Assembly: GCA_019095985.1 (NCBI GenBank)
Contig: CM032666.1
Span: 3,421,896-3,485,895 of the forward strand
Source of the DNA: Streblospio benedicti
Taxonomy: Eukaryota > Annelida > Polychaeta > Spionida > Spionidae
DNA: 64,000 nt
Direction of reading: 5' to 3'
Shown: positions 11,371-24,202 of the stretch, piece after piece
How positions within the stretch are numbered: position 1 is the first letter of the stretch
Layout: each line of letters starts with the position of its first letter
Program-made: the position numbers and the translations under genes
Notes under the pieces: model-generated
What the model was told of the DNA's origin: nothing
The model's database searches: none
The model's input: the letters and a program-made list of their open reading frames with translations, nothing else

Positions 11371-14300
11371 ATGAAATCAACAAAGGAATTAGCTTGGTAA
11401 TTAGAATATTTATTTCCACTTTTGTGCTCATGCATTGCTGAATTCTATGATGAAATATCCCTAGCCTAGGGGGTCTAGACTATAGCCCTGCCCCTGTAGT
11501 GTAGAGCTGAGTTAATACTAACCAAACGTATTTGGCATCGAGATGCGAAGCGTCGAGCTGACGCTCTCGTGTGTCTACTCTCGAGGTCAAATACATCTGG
11601 TTAAGTTAATACCTAAAAACTGTAGCATTGTATATGTATACCCCTAGCCCTTCATTTTTTAGGCAAAGCCTTCACACACGTCAGGTGCCACTTCAGTGGA
11701 AAGAGCAGTGGATCACACCAATCTACAAGAAAGGTGCTAAGGGTGAGGCCGCTAACTATCGCCTCTGTGTCCTTGACTTGTGTGACTAGCAAGCTCCTAG
11801 AACATATCATCTGCACCCAGATACGTGCACATCTGGATACCTATGGCATACTCAGTATCTTTCAGTATGGCTTCCGAGCCAAACACAGTTGCGAGACTCA
11901 ACTAGCAATAACCATGCATGACATTATGAGGCTCAATGACCATAGTACGCAAGCCGATTATCGCGATCTTGGACTTCAGCAAGGCATTCGATGTTGTGCC
12001 CTTACGACCATCTACTGAACAAACTAAAATTCTATGGTGTGAGTCCAGAAGTTCACCATTGGATTAGAAACTTCCTAAGTGGTCGGTCTCAGCGAGTGAT
12101 TGTTGACGGTGCAAAAATCGGAAGAGGAAAGTGTTGACTCGGTGTTCCTCAGGGCACCGCCTTAGGGCCCCTACTCTTCCTCCTCTTCATAAATGACATT
12201 GAAAGTAATCTCAACACAGGAACCAGTATTCGTCTCTTTGCCGATGACTGTCTTCTGTATCGACCAATTCACACCATAAGAGACCAAGTACTGCTTCAGC
12301 AAGACCTTGCCTCCCTCCAAGCTTGGAGTATCACCTGGGGCATGAAATTCAACCCGACGAAGTGCAACATCCTTCGGACTCGCTCTGGTCTGTGGAACAA
12401 TGAACTACTTCTACGAACTACATAATGTGATCCTCGAAGAGGTGAGCACCGCCAAGTACTTAGGGCGTGTGGATCTCCAACGACCTGTCCTGGACCCATC
12501 ACGTGGACTATGTGGCCAAGAAAGGCAATCAAAAGCTGGGATTTCTACGACGTAATCTCAGGGGTGCTCCATTAGCATCCAGACGCCTAGCCTATACTTC
12601 ACTTGTCCGCTCGGGTCTCGAATACGCAGCACCCATATGGGACCCTCATAAATTGAAGGACAGAGCAAAAGCTTGAAAAAATCCAGAGAAAAAGCAGCGA
12701 GATGGGTAAAGTCGTCGTACTCGCCGCATACTAGTGTTACGGCAATCCTACAGGATCTCGGCTGGTCTGAGCTGGAGGAAAGAAGGAGAGTCTTGCGCCT
12801 AGCCCTGCTGTACAACATCTATTTTGGTAAAGTGCAGGTGAAGCACAGTGAAGTGGACCTCACCCTGAACTCTAGGCCATCTCGTATAAACAGCTATCAG
12901 ATCCGCAGACCCCGGTCCAAGACTCTGGTGTATTCAAACTCATTTGTGCTGCGAACTATTCCAGAGTGGAATGCCCTCTCTGACAACACAATTTCAGCTG
13001 GCTCTGCTACCACCTTCAAGAGTCGGCTTGCCGCCTTCAAGCCATAAGCAATCACTCCGTTCCCGTGTTGGCCCTTATGGGCATTTAGGAACTATTTATT
13101 TAGACTTAGACTTAGAGCTGAGTTAATACCCTGTATATCTCTGGGAGAGACCCAGGAACGAACATACGCTGTATATTATACGGCTAGTATACCCCCTTAT
13201 ACAACGCTGTATATCACATACATAAAGTTGATACTCTGTATCTTCAAGAAGAGAGATTAGAGAGAGACCACTAGAGCATCAATGGCACTGCATGTTCGGC
13301 CTTACACACAATCCGTGAATTTTACGTGTGACGTGAACTTCCCGTTGTAGAGCTGACGTCCCTAAATTTCATGTCATACATAAGTCACGATGTATGTGTA
13401 TGGCAGGTTCTAGCGATTGGTGATTTAGCAACGAATATACGTACATCATACAGCTAGAGCTGGGTCTAGAGAAGTCGGGTCTAAATCTGGGGGTCAAAAT
13501 GGCGACTGATAAAAACACTGATTCTGCTGTTTTTGGCATTTCGACCATGGTGAGGCATTGTCCCCTGGCTTTGCACAGGGCTTAACACTAACTGGGTTAG
13601 CTCTAGTGTAAGAGTTATTTTTGTACAGTGTAGTTAGATGTGCGCTCCGACAAACCGACACATCCTAGTGTGCATCTATGACATGTCATGTCCATCTGTC
13701 CATTATTATAGACAAGATATGTAGTTTTCAGTAGAAATTTAACCGACTTAGTTGACAATTTGTTTCCTGTTTAAATATTGTGCTTCATCAAATATTTGCT
13801 ATGCAAACATAAAAATGGATGAAGCAATTGATGAAATTTACATATATAATAAGTCAGATACACTGAATAAATTCTGTCATGCTCAACCAGACCATCCTTG
13901 CGAGTAGCACGGTCTTACTAGGCTAGTACTAGCACACCTGTCCACTCGGCTCATGGGTGGGCCTGCCTTGATTGACCAGGGCTTGTCACCAACCCCCACA
14001 TACTCCTCCTTGTGTTGTTGACTGGTTCAGTGTGAAACTCATGCCCAATATGTCTTGGACGGACCACCAGGTTTCACGAAGGGCCCTACTCTGTACAGGG
14101 ACTTTGCACTGATGCTGACACGCACGCTCCACGAGTGTCCTAACAAGGAGTACTACTACACTCCGGAATCAGGGGTGCTGCATAGACAGAGAATAACCAC
14201 AGGTTAGTCTCTCGTGAGAAGATGTGTATTGAGGGCCTTTTCTTTTAGCGAATTAGTTGCCTGTTGATAAGGAAGAAGTGAGCACTAATGGCTATACCCA

Positions 14301-17300
14301 GTACTTGATTGTACTGGTCTGGTTCGCAAATCCTACAGTGGCCTTACTGAGAGAAATGAACAACTCTACAAGTGTGTGTACCAGATGGGAACATTCACCT
14401 AATCCTGTGCAAATAACTAAAAATAATGACTATTGCTTACTTTTTGCTTGCAGGAATGCTACAATTCCTGCCCACTGGATGACTTATGTATTAAACTATT
14501 TTTGTTACAACACCACATATTTTTTTTATTTTTTTTATTTTGTTTTTACTTATACAGCAGATGTTTGATTTTTAACACCATTATGCGCACCTCTATTTAA
14601 ACAGAGGGCTATGCAATAAAAAAATTAGCTGTACATTATAAGGCAACTGGCCACTAAGCATAACCCTTTACATCTTAATTTTTCAATTTTTATGTTTCGT
14701 CAGGGAACTTGGGCTTTTGAGAAAACGTTCATCTTCCACATCTGCTGTACATCGACTTCAGAAAACAAGTAATATTACTATACTAGTACATCTATTTCAA
14801 ATCACGATGGGCTGCCTTGCCTGTACGTGTCTTTAGATTAAGTGCAAAGCCGTATTGAAAACACAGCATATACAAGCTAACTCTTAAAAGTATATATAAA
14901 TATAGATCAATATAAACCAGCTGATAGAAACGAATGAGTGATTTTACAAAAGTGAAAAGTTCCTCCAGGTCCGTAGGAAGGGCTAAGGCGGTATGGCCAT
15001 GGCCTGACCTATAATTTGTGTGGTGGAAAAATAATGCAATAATTCAATCATGGACTGACCAATCATTTGTGAAAAAATTAAAATCCATAATTATAGACCA
15101 CAACTTTTAAATGAGAATTAAATAAATGTGGTGGTTTATCGTCATGATCCAAGTCTTACTCTCACAGCTTTACAATTTACACCAGATCATTGGTCCAGCT
15201 ATTGATCTTCAATTCATCATTTCTCATATGCTTGGCCATTGCTTCCTACGGGCCTGCCCTCTCATCACATTTAGTTGATGTATGAATACACTAATAGGAA
15301 GTTAGAATTTGTGTATATACTTAGCTATTTTCTTGGGTTAACAAATTTGGTTTGTTGCTGCTTTCTTCATAAAAAGTCTATGAAATACTGACATGTAAGT
15401 GGGGCGAGGGGTGGTTGCAAGGAGGTTGAATGGTTGGCACTTATTTCGTTTAAGGTCTTTGCATGATTGCAATGAATATGGATGAAAAATGGAGTTTTGC
15501 TCTTATTAAAAACAAACAAACTATAATTGTCATTTTCTAACAATTTCAGATCAACTCTTTCCATATCTTATTGTGATTGATTTTGAGAGCACATGCTGGG
15601 AAAATAAAAAATTTCAAACACAAGAAATCAGTAAGTAAACTCAGTGTCAATAATGATTTTTATTTCTTTAAGAAGTTTTCAAATTATTCAACAAAAACTC
15701 TCTTTTCTGATTAATGTATTTTCCAATGTTTATGTTTCATGTAATTATCTGTTTACTTGTGATCTTTTTTGAAAAATAACATTATTTTCTAGTTGAATTT
15801 CCGGCAGTACTAATGGAATGTGAGTCTGGAAAAATTGTAGAAGAATTTCATCATTATGTTCAACCCACAGAAAATCCAATTTTAAGTGATTTTTGTAAAC
15901 AACTTACAGGAATATCCCAGGTTTGAATTTATAATTAATATCCTGACACTAATTTTATTCCACTACTTTTTGATTGGCAACAATTTTTTTTCCTTAGACA
16001 CCATTAGAACATCTGAGGGGGGTTAGGAGGTTTGACTTTGGCTAAAATATTTATTTTCAATTTTGTGGGTCAAAAATTATTTCTTTCAGTGGCACACATG
16101 TATAAATTATTTATTTAATGTGTCCATTCTTTTTCTAAATTTATTTTTTCTTTAAAGTGCCGTATGTACTACTAATCAAAGGTCTCTTGGCATGTTGACT
16201 ATAATCATTGATTCTAGTGCATTAATTTAGACCTTAGTTTTGTAGAATAATATTAGAAATCTAGTCAATTTAAAATTGATATGTTAAGATTAAGGATTCA
16301 TCACAACTTTATTCATCACTACTTGTCACATATGTTCTTTTATAGCATACAATACAATACTATTGCAGTGGCTTAGCCTGAACATAGCAGACCTAAGTTA
16401 TTCTATACCCTGTAGGTGCATAAGGCCTCAATATTTTCCTTAGACCAGGGCCATTCCTATGGTAAAGTTGCAGCCTATCATAGAAATGCCACCCTTTTGA
16501 AGGCACTTTTACACAACCTACAAAGTGATCACCATTCCCATAAATGTGGCATACAGACTGTACTCTGTTCCCCGTATGGTGATGGTTGATGCAATTTTGT
16601 GGGGATAATTGAATGCCTCCATAAACACAACAGGAGGATTGTCCCAAAGCATCTGTCTGGGTGAAGCATTGCATGTCACTCCAGGACAAAAGTCACATGT
16701 GTAAGGTGTGGAGTTGGCAAAATAGTCATTTATGTTGGTTTGAATATCTTTGTTAGCATCCCACATAATGGTGATAGCTGATGATACAACTATTTTAACT
16801 GGATTTTGGCAATTAGCTGCAGTACAAGTTTTCCTGTAGGTATTCATTGACCATGTTTTGATCCTCCCCATGGGGGTGGTTTGGGTAAGGCCTGATGTTT
16901 GATAATGAGTCTAAGCTAGCCTTGCATTATGGAACATAGCTGCTCTTCAGATGATGATTTCAATTTTATTATCTTTCTTGCCTCCTTTCTGATCATCAAT
17001 AAATATAGGCGTTTTGCTTTAGCCTCAATTGTGGATTTCAAATCTTTATCAGCAATGGTGCTTACAAAATCAGGTAGCTTGTCTTGTATTTTCTTCCATG
17101 TTTGGTTGTCATCGACTACAGATGCCCCATCATCACTAATAGTTAGGCTTGGTGATCCGCAGGTCTGTTTGAGGTCTTTCAGCTGAACAATTGGTTAAAG
17201 TGATCAGAATGGTTGTTCAAGTCTTCAGTTTCAGGATGTCTATAATGCAGTTCACCCTCATTGTTGATGAACGGCACAGGTGCTGGTATCCTTTCAATAC

Positions 17301-20300
17301 CACCATGGCACCTGAATTGATCATCTGAGCGTCTTCCTTCTATTCCTTTCTGGTACTGAATACAGTTCATCTCAAATCTCGCCATGACTTTTTTATAATA
17401 TCCACTACCTGGGAGCAAATCTAAGTTTGATGAACTTGTACTTGCACCCTGCTTCATGTACTCCTCATCAAAGAAGAAGTGAATGCTGCAAAAAATGCAG
17501 AAGAAGTTGCAGCAAAGTACAGCTCCCCCTAAAACAATAAAGAGCAGAGAACATATTGGGGAAATTTCCTCATGCAGAGTGTGAGAACAACTCTCTCAGA
17601 AATATCAGGTGCTTCGCAAAGATTGGGGATCTTGAAGTCGACCCACAGCCATCATGGAAGGTAATAAAGAAATATGCAATGGATGCAACAGAAAGAAAGA
17701 TGCCAAAAGATTGCTGTGGCATCTTCGAAGAAAGTCTTCCAGGGCCTCAAGGAAACCCTGCTTCCAAAAAACCTCTGCAGCTGGCACAACTATTGCTGAC
17801 TTCTTGAAAGAATGCCTTCCAAGAAACCTAAATTGTTTGCAAGGACTAGGTATGCAGAAGATCAAGATGTTCCACACAAGATGCCGAGACTAGCTCCACT
17901 GGCGTTGAATATAATATAATGTAATGAGAGACATTTAGCAAAGTATTTAGGATTTTAGTTGTGTTACAGTATTTAAGTAAATCAGCATTTATCAGTATAG
18001 TTCGCTTGTCTTAAAGATATATAACACTCACAATTAAGTTGAATTATCATTTATATAATTAATTAACTGTATGTGGGAAGGGAGACAAGATCCCATGGTG
18101 ACTTGGGTTAAAAAAAGTGACAGCTTCAAAAAGGGGCAGGGTCTTTAAACCGTGTGTAAGCGCGGCCGCAGTGAGATAAAAAGCCATCAGAAAGCAATTT
18201 TTTGCACATTTTTAAAACCATTTCCTCATTCAAAACTTATATTATTTTTTGCTACCACTTGAATCCATAATCATTTTTTGGGCCCATAAAGAATGAAACG
18301 ATGTTTTTCTATGATCCTAAGTAAAATATTCATTTTCTATTCCACTAGCAGTAAAATATTTATTTTCTAAATTTTCAGAAGTCAAATATTTATTTTAAAA
18401 ATCCTCCTACCCCCTTTCATATGTTCCAATGGTGGCTCCCTTACTCTGAAAATTATTAGAAATGATATACAATAAAATGCCTTACCTACATGACATTTTT
18501 TGTGTTTCTGCATAACTTGGAAAAGATGCCCACCAGAGTTGGGGCGAGATTAGTTTTAATCGATTAATCAATCAGAATTTGTGTAATTTAGTTTAGTTTT
18601 AGTTAATCAACACACTTAAAAATTTCAGTTTAGTTTAGTTTAATCATAAATTTTCATTTTAATCATAATAGTTTTGGTTTAAAAAAAAGACAAAGACTCC
18701 AAAACATGTCATCACATATAACTATTACAGAGGGTAATTTATAGCGGGGGGGGGGGGAATGGCCAACTGCTTATCAGTGTAGATGGTCTAAAAGTGACCA
18801 CTCTTTGTGTTCATTTTATACACAACACTATTCTATTCAATTTCCTGTGAGTTTCAAAACAATAATTTTCCAATGGCTTTACTTCTTTGTGTTCATGAAA
18901 TAATAAATTTCCTTGAGTTTTAACCATACAATTCAGATGAAATTTTTCTTTTGATTCTGCCTTGAAATAGATTGCTTACCATTCCTGGTTTAGTAAAAGG
19001 ATGGTAGATTGTGTTTTCATTTTATGATGTACTGCTTATCAAAGAGATATTGCTTACTTCAGCTTAGTTGGAAATTTCAGGGTGTTATTTTCTTCTATTC
19101 TATGCATGTTTAAAAATGCTATTTGATAAATTGAAAACTATGCTTCAGAAACAAAGCTTTTGTTTAATCTGTATGTCACCATCATATAAATTCGTAACGC
19201 CTGATTTGGCTTCCATTTGAATGTTCACACTTATTTCATTTCGTAAATCCTTCATTTGCACAATTTAGTTTAGTTTTAGTTAATCAAGTGATCATTTAGT
19301 TTAGTTTAGTTTAATCATGAAAATTGTCATTTAGTTTAGTTTAGTTTTAATTAAAAAAAAATTAGTTGTCCCAACTCCTATGCCCACGCTTACAGAAAAT
19401 GTCAGCATTTTCAGACTTTCACTTTGTAAAGTACCTATTTTGGTAAGAGGCATATGGGCAATGATTGAAACAGCTGCGTACTGTTAATATGGTTTTGGAA
19501 ACATTTAAATAGTCTCTTTACTAGATCAAGCTTTCACATCCAATGACCACATAAACATCAATAGTGTTGTATAATCTCCTAAGCATTGGATATTTCTGAC
19601 CAAAGAAAGTCATGCTTTCCTTCACCGTTATAGGTCAGTGCTGTCCCAACTATGCACATTGCTCTTACATTTTCAATTGGCTTTACCTGGTCAAAATGTG
19701 TATATTTGCAGATTTAAAGTTTGAAAATGCTGAAATTTCTAATTTCTGTAAGTGTGCATATAGGTGGCTTAGATAATTTCTAATGATTTAAAAAAAAAGT
19801 GCCTTAGGGGAAAAAGAAATTTGGTGGAATAAAATTGGCGTCAGCACAATAATCAATGTTTTGTGTAGTAAGATTTTTATTAAACCATTCCTTTTGATGA
19901 CAGGGGCTGTCTATGTACCAAATACAACCATCCAAAGGGAATTCTCTGCCCATTCCAAGAAATATCTCACTTTTTCAAGTCAAATACCAATGGACCTTTC
20001 TGATAACGTACGTCTAACATAAGAAAAGGCTTGAAATCGCAACACGCGTGTCTCGCAAACAAACACACGTGTTTGGGCCCTGAAATGAGGCAGTCACGCT
20101 GATGAGCTGTTATTATGAAACAAAGTGTGTGCAGGTATTGACTTTTGTATGGGTTGAAGAAAAACGTTTGTCTGACATCCAGACAGTGTCAGTACTGTTG
20201 TGAGCACCCAATGCATTGATAAAGTACAAAATGTAGCTTAAAACCCTGTGTCATTTTGGGACATACTATGTGAAACTATGTGTCAGAAAGTGATATAAAG

Positions 20301-23300
20301 TTATTATAAATACACGACTAGCAGTGTTGAAAAGAGAACAGGTTTGCCATTATGTATGTATATAGCATGCTTAATGACAATACTTATTTTTATGATTTTG
20401 TATGAGTTAACATTGTGAAAAATGTGACATTCTCCCAAAGGAGGTTATTTTAAGCCAATGTAGGTAACTTTCACAACAGCATATTCTCGACCAGGAATTG
20501 AATTCTTACTATTATTTCCATGCTTTGTAAGTTTTGGTAGATGGTATCAATATTGGATTGAATACTAAGTTGTAATTTTAGCCACAAACTTGGCCCTCAA
20601 TTTACCTTCGTTTGTGTGCTCCCGGCAAACCTTACATCTTATAGGGAGAATTATAATCTTATAACTGCATTATACATCCTTATCAGTACGTCTAGATTAC
20701 AGAAAGAGCATGCTATTAAAAAATCATTGGAATTGATTTATCAGTATACACAAGAAACTTGTCATATACTTTAACAAACTTTGGTAGTGTTGCGCAAAAT
20801 GCCGTAAATCTATGTGAGAACGCTCTTCTCTTCACGTGGCATTTTTTATGTTCAGCGTACGTCCTCGGAAAGTTCCATTGATTAAAACCCTTCAATTTGG
20901 TTAGATTTTTTATGTACTTGAAAATAACAATCACTGAACAGCATGCATCTTGTTTTGTTTTTTTACTTTTCCTTCTTTTTATTTTATTATCAGGAACAGG
21001 TTGAAAATGGTATTCCTCTGAATATTTGTCTTAGTCGATTTACGGCGTGGTTGAAAAAGATAGCAACGAAGTACAATATTATTTTCTACAGCAGTGACAG
21101 TGCAACTGTGAAAAGATGTACGTTTGTGACATGGTCAGGTAAATGTTTTTTTACACACATTAGTAATATAACATTTTGATACAAGTTACAATGTATATAT
21201 TTATCAAGTTAACATTGTTTATGCGCACCAATTAGATTGGGATCTTGGTGTATGCTTACTTTATGAATGCCGAAGAAAGCAGCTTCGAAAACCACCAGAG
21301 TTAAATTGCTGGATTGATTTGAGAGCTACATATAGGGTAAGCAATTAATCAAATCTGAATCCTGTTGAAAAGTTTGACGGAATTTGGAAAGTTTGAATGT
21401 TGTGTTGCCTGTAAAAAAGTGTAAAATATTGAGAACAAAATTCATGAGTATTAATTGCACTATTTAGGTAGCTAAGTGTGTGTAAACAAACTGTAATTGC
21501 TATGTAATAAGAGAAATACATGTTATTTGGCAATAAGTCCAAGTTAAATGATGGATTGAAATTCATTCTGTTTTAGAAATTCTATAGTCGAAAACCAGAA
21601 GGTCTTAATGGTGCTTTAAAAGACGTAGGTATTGATTTTGAAGGACGACAACATTCAGGTGAGTGAGCAGATGTTAATCATGTTACATATTTAAGGAACA
21701 AATTAGTAACTGATTTATAAAATATCAAGAAATGCCCCTCAATTCTATTGTCACCATTTTTTACAGAGCACTGGGTAAATTTAACCTAGCATGGTTATAT
21801 TTGTATAGAAATATGTATTACTTACAGAATATAGTTGTGATTTAAATTTTGTGTACTATAGGAGTGTGTGATGCAAGAAATACAGCAAAACTTGCCCACA
21901 GGATGATGGCGGATGGATGTATAATGAATATTACTAAAACATTACCAGGAGGGGTAAGATAATTGAAGTGCGCTTTATGCTGGCAGCTTAGGAAAATTAT
22001 TGTTGTGTCACATGTTTTCATATAATTGTCATTTTATAAAATTAGCAAATCCATCATCTTCGTCTATATCATGTAGTGTTTCCAACTGTGTGTAATGAAA
22101 TTAAACAATTTATATTGTTTATTTTTTTTATGAAAACAATCTCAACAATTTTTTAAATGATATTTCACATATTCATATTAATGAGCGTAATAAATGGATT
22201 CAAGCGATGTGCATTGGTGGTTTGTTATTTATCAAATAAACAAATGACTTTATCAACTATGAACATATAAGCAAACCTTTTTTTAAATATTAAATGCATT
22301 AAAAGTATACACATATGTTAATCTTAATTATCAATCTTGATTATGAAGAATATAAGTAATTCCTATTTTATATTCAGTAATTTTGTTCATTTTCCACATC
22401 AAGCATAACAACAAATGTGGTGTTAAAATACTTTATTATTTAGAAAAATTAAAAAGATTTAAAACTAAAATAGAAGTTAAATAAAATAATTATGATATGA
22501 ATATGAAACTGATCTCTCGCATCTTTCATTATATATATTTTAGCCTAAATAAATATAAATAATATATATAAATAAAAATGTATATAAATATATATAATAT
22601 TTACTGATACACTTGTAAGTTGTACAATAGTTAAATCCTTTACAACTTTGTCATTACTATTTATTGTAGGTTAATATCTGTTCTGCCCCTCAGAGAGCTA
22701 CATTGAAAAGACCACTTAACTCTTGTGCTGTGAAGAATAGTGAAGATTGTCAGACAATTGAAAAGGTCCAAGAAAGTACATCGAAAAGACAGAAATTAGA
22801 GCTGTCTCAAAAGTCCATACCATCTAAATCTGATATTCTAAATGATTCCCTTGACGATATGCTCATTGATATTGAAGTACACGTTAATTCTGCTATATCA
22901 CCAAAGACGACAAAAGAGCTATCTAAAGATAAAGTTGTGCTGCGAGATTGTGTTTCTAGTGTTTCACATGAAAGGAAACGAAGGTCAATCAAAGAATGTG
23001 TGCAAATGATTGCCAAGAAATTGACACCCAGCAAAATGTTTGGATATTTGCACAAAAAAACACAAAGTTTATTGGAGCAAAAAGATAAGTCTGGACCAAA
23101 TTCAACACTAAATATGGTTGGTGTCAGTACTAAACACAGTAATGAGAATGGATGTCAAAAAGTATTAAACTTTCATCGTGTTTCAAAGACCAGCACGGAT
23201 AGTACCAATGAACATACTACGCATGTTGAAAAATCAGTACGCAAAGGTCTCAATGACATAACTAACAAAACTTTGCAAGATAAGAGTAAAGACAATTGTT

Positions 23301-23815
23301 CTTTCAAAAAGCCACATCCTATTGAAGTTAACTCTTTGCCACTGTATAAAACGCCAGTCAGTAATCCTAATATGAGTTTCCCATTTTCAACCTCAAACAT
23401 GAAAAGAACTCCTCCAATGTGTCAATGTGGTCGACGATCACATAGAAAAATGGTTCAAACACCTGGACCAAATGTTGGAAGGATTTTCTTTTCATGTCCA
23501 CTTGGAAGGAAGGGTGCAGGAAAAAAATCTGGTTGTGGATTTTTCAAATGGGAAGATCAGGCATACACCTGCAGTAAACCTGAATTTACAAAACAAGTAC
23601 CTAATTGTGACAATTCATATGGTGCAAGTCCTGCTTTAGCCAATAATACTAAGCCAAAACATTTTTCTCAGCAGATTGGAAATTTTAAGCCACTCTTGAC
23701 TGGATTTGGAAATGAGACAAGGTCCAAGAACAATACAATGAAACCCTTATTACAACCAAATTTTAGTTTTCATTCATTGGAGAATGCTAGTAATTATGTT
23801 ATTGATAATGATTAA
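11371..23815 (+). CDS. ERI2: ERI1 exoribonuclease family member 2 (ERI2)
   Basis: DEDDh 3'-5' exonuclease with a C-terminal GRF zinc finger, 621 residues (human about 690). Exons: 11371-11396, 14704-14768, 15550-15630, 15793-15920, 20994-21138, 21236-21336, 21577-21658, 21862-21953, 22670-23815; all phases fit. Exon 1 was chosen because MKSTKELAW joins in phase to ELGLLRKRSS, matching the human start MATKRLARQLGLIRRKS. Catalytic residues: IDFEST (Asp41, Glu43), SDWDLGV (Asp151) and HSGVCD (His208, Asp213). The last exon encodes a lysine/serine-rich linker with no recognised domain, then zf-GRF at about 491-536 (CQCGRR...NVGRIFFSC...CGFFKWED). The family processes small structured RNAs, but ERI2's exact substrate is not settled. 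Introns 1 and 4 are large and repeat-filled. Head-to-head with REXO5. Confidence 0.93.
11519..13112 (+). mobile_element. 5'-truncated CR1/jockey-type LINE with 17 bp target duplication
   Basis: Direct repeats TAGAGCTGAGTTAATAC at 11502-11518 and 13113-13129 flank the insert exactly. The RT core is readable across shifting frames: DFSKAFDVVPYDHLL, GVPQGTALGPLLFLLFIND, LFADDCLLYR (catalytic FADD), then a thumb/C-terminal part ending FKSRLAAFKP. At least three frameshifts and some stops mean it is dead. The 3' tail is a short TTAGAC repeat. The first 130 bp (11519-11650) contain an inverted pair around ATTTGG and may not be LINE. It lies in ERI2 intron 1. Confidence 0.85.
13274..13425. mobile_element. 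Palindromic MITE, family A copy 3
   Basis: Starts GAGCATCAATGGCACTGCAT after TA and ends CGATTGGTGATT before TA. The core GTGAATTTTACGTGTGACGT matches the other copies. About 152 bp, more diverged at the right side. Confidence 0.7.
13499..14482 (+). CDS. Candidate unknown 83-residue protein nested in ERI2 intron 1
   Basis: Three short exons splice in phase: 13499-13549 (AAAATGG start context; donor GTGAGG), 14031-14202 (acceptor after GTTGTTGACTGGTTCAG; donor GTTAGT) and 14454-14482, ending in TGA. AATAAA follows at 14615. The product starts MATDKNTDSAVF, has YVLDGPPGF and TLYRDFALMLTRT in the middle and ends MLQFLPTG. No signal peptide or membrane segment is evident. I do not recognise it. 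An LYR tripeptide with a following amphipathic stretch weakly recalls LYRM mitochondrial proteins, but the match is too short to name. It cannot be an alternative ERI2 first exon, because its last phase does not fit ERI2 exon 2. It could be a chance exon chain. Confidence 0.5.
14615..14620 (+). terminator. Poly(A) signal of the small nested gene
   Basis: AATAAA lies 133 bp after the TGA of the candidate 83-residue gene and 84 bp before ERI2 exon 2. It supports an independent transcript ending inside ERI2 intron 1. Confidence 0.5.
14967..15255. mobile_element. MITE with AGGTCCGTAGGAAG ends
   Basis: The left end AGGTCCGTAGGAAGGGCTAA is matched by an inverted right end CTTGGCCATTGCTTCCTACG then GGCCT. 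About 290 bp, non-coding, in ERI2 intron 2. Target duplication not resolved. Confidence 0.55.
16390..17460 (-). pseudogene. Broken ORF with USP-like (peptidase C19) signature
   Basis: A minus-strand coding fossil in several frames inside ERI2 intron 4. The part nearest 16393-16871 shows two CxxC-type pairs (TCDFCPGVTC), then PPVVFMEAFNYP, TEYSLYAT and NGDHFVGCVKV followed by GWHFYD. That order resembles the C-terminal half of ubiquitin-specific proteases, including the histidine box. Upstream stretches (17179-17457) are coding-like but unrecognised. It is broken in several places, and no terminal repeats were found. It may be a captured gene within an unclassified mobile element. Confidence 0.4.
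18534..19379. mobile_element. hAT-type non-autonomous element, perfect 8 bp duplication
   Basis: Flanked by ATGCCCAC at 18526-18533 and 19380-19387. Ends are CAGAGTTGGGGCGAGATTAG and, inverted, AGGAGTTGGGACAACTAATT. Subterminal DNA at both ends is a run of TTTAGTTTAGTTTTAGTTAATCA-like repeats in opposite orientation. The middle has a G-homopolymer near 18746. No transposase. The 8 bp duplication and near-CAG ends indicate hAT mobilisation. It is in ERI2 intron 4. Confidence 0.8.
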
Positions 23816-24202
23816 AATATAGAGTTCATCATCTGTTGTGGAATGTCATGTTTTTGTATATAGATACAGTTGTTTTTAGTTCAAACTGCTCTGTGATGTG
23901 TATGTGACGTATCTAAATCAATGGTATGGTCTGAAAATATTCATTTTTCAATGTACAGACTATATGAAGTCAGGAAGTTTTTAGATTGCAATATTTCATG
24001 TTGGATATTTTAAAATTCCATATTGTATCTAGTTATGATTCATTTGTTTGTTATGAAAATATGTATGTATGTGATCATTCATTCAAAGTGATGATCATAG
24101 TTTTTATGTATAGACAATGCAACATTGAAAATACAAAATTAAAACTGTTTCGAACTGTAATAATTTGCTCCATTGTTATATTTCTTGTCATATTTTGTTG
24201 AT

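Noticed and set aside
13499-14482. Naming the small nested gene an LYRM protein
   Set aside because: Only the LYR tripeptide and a short hydrophobic pattern match; length and the rest of the sequence do not clearly fit any LYRM.
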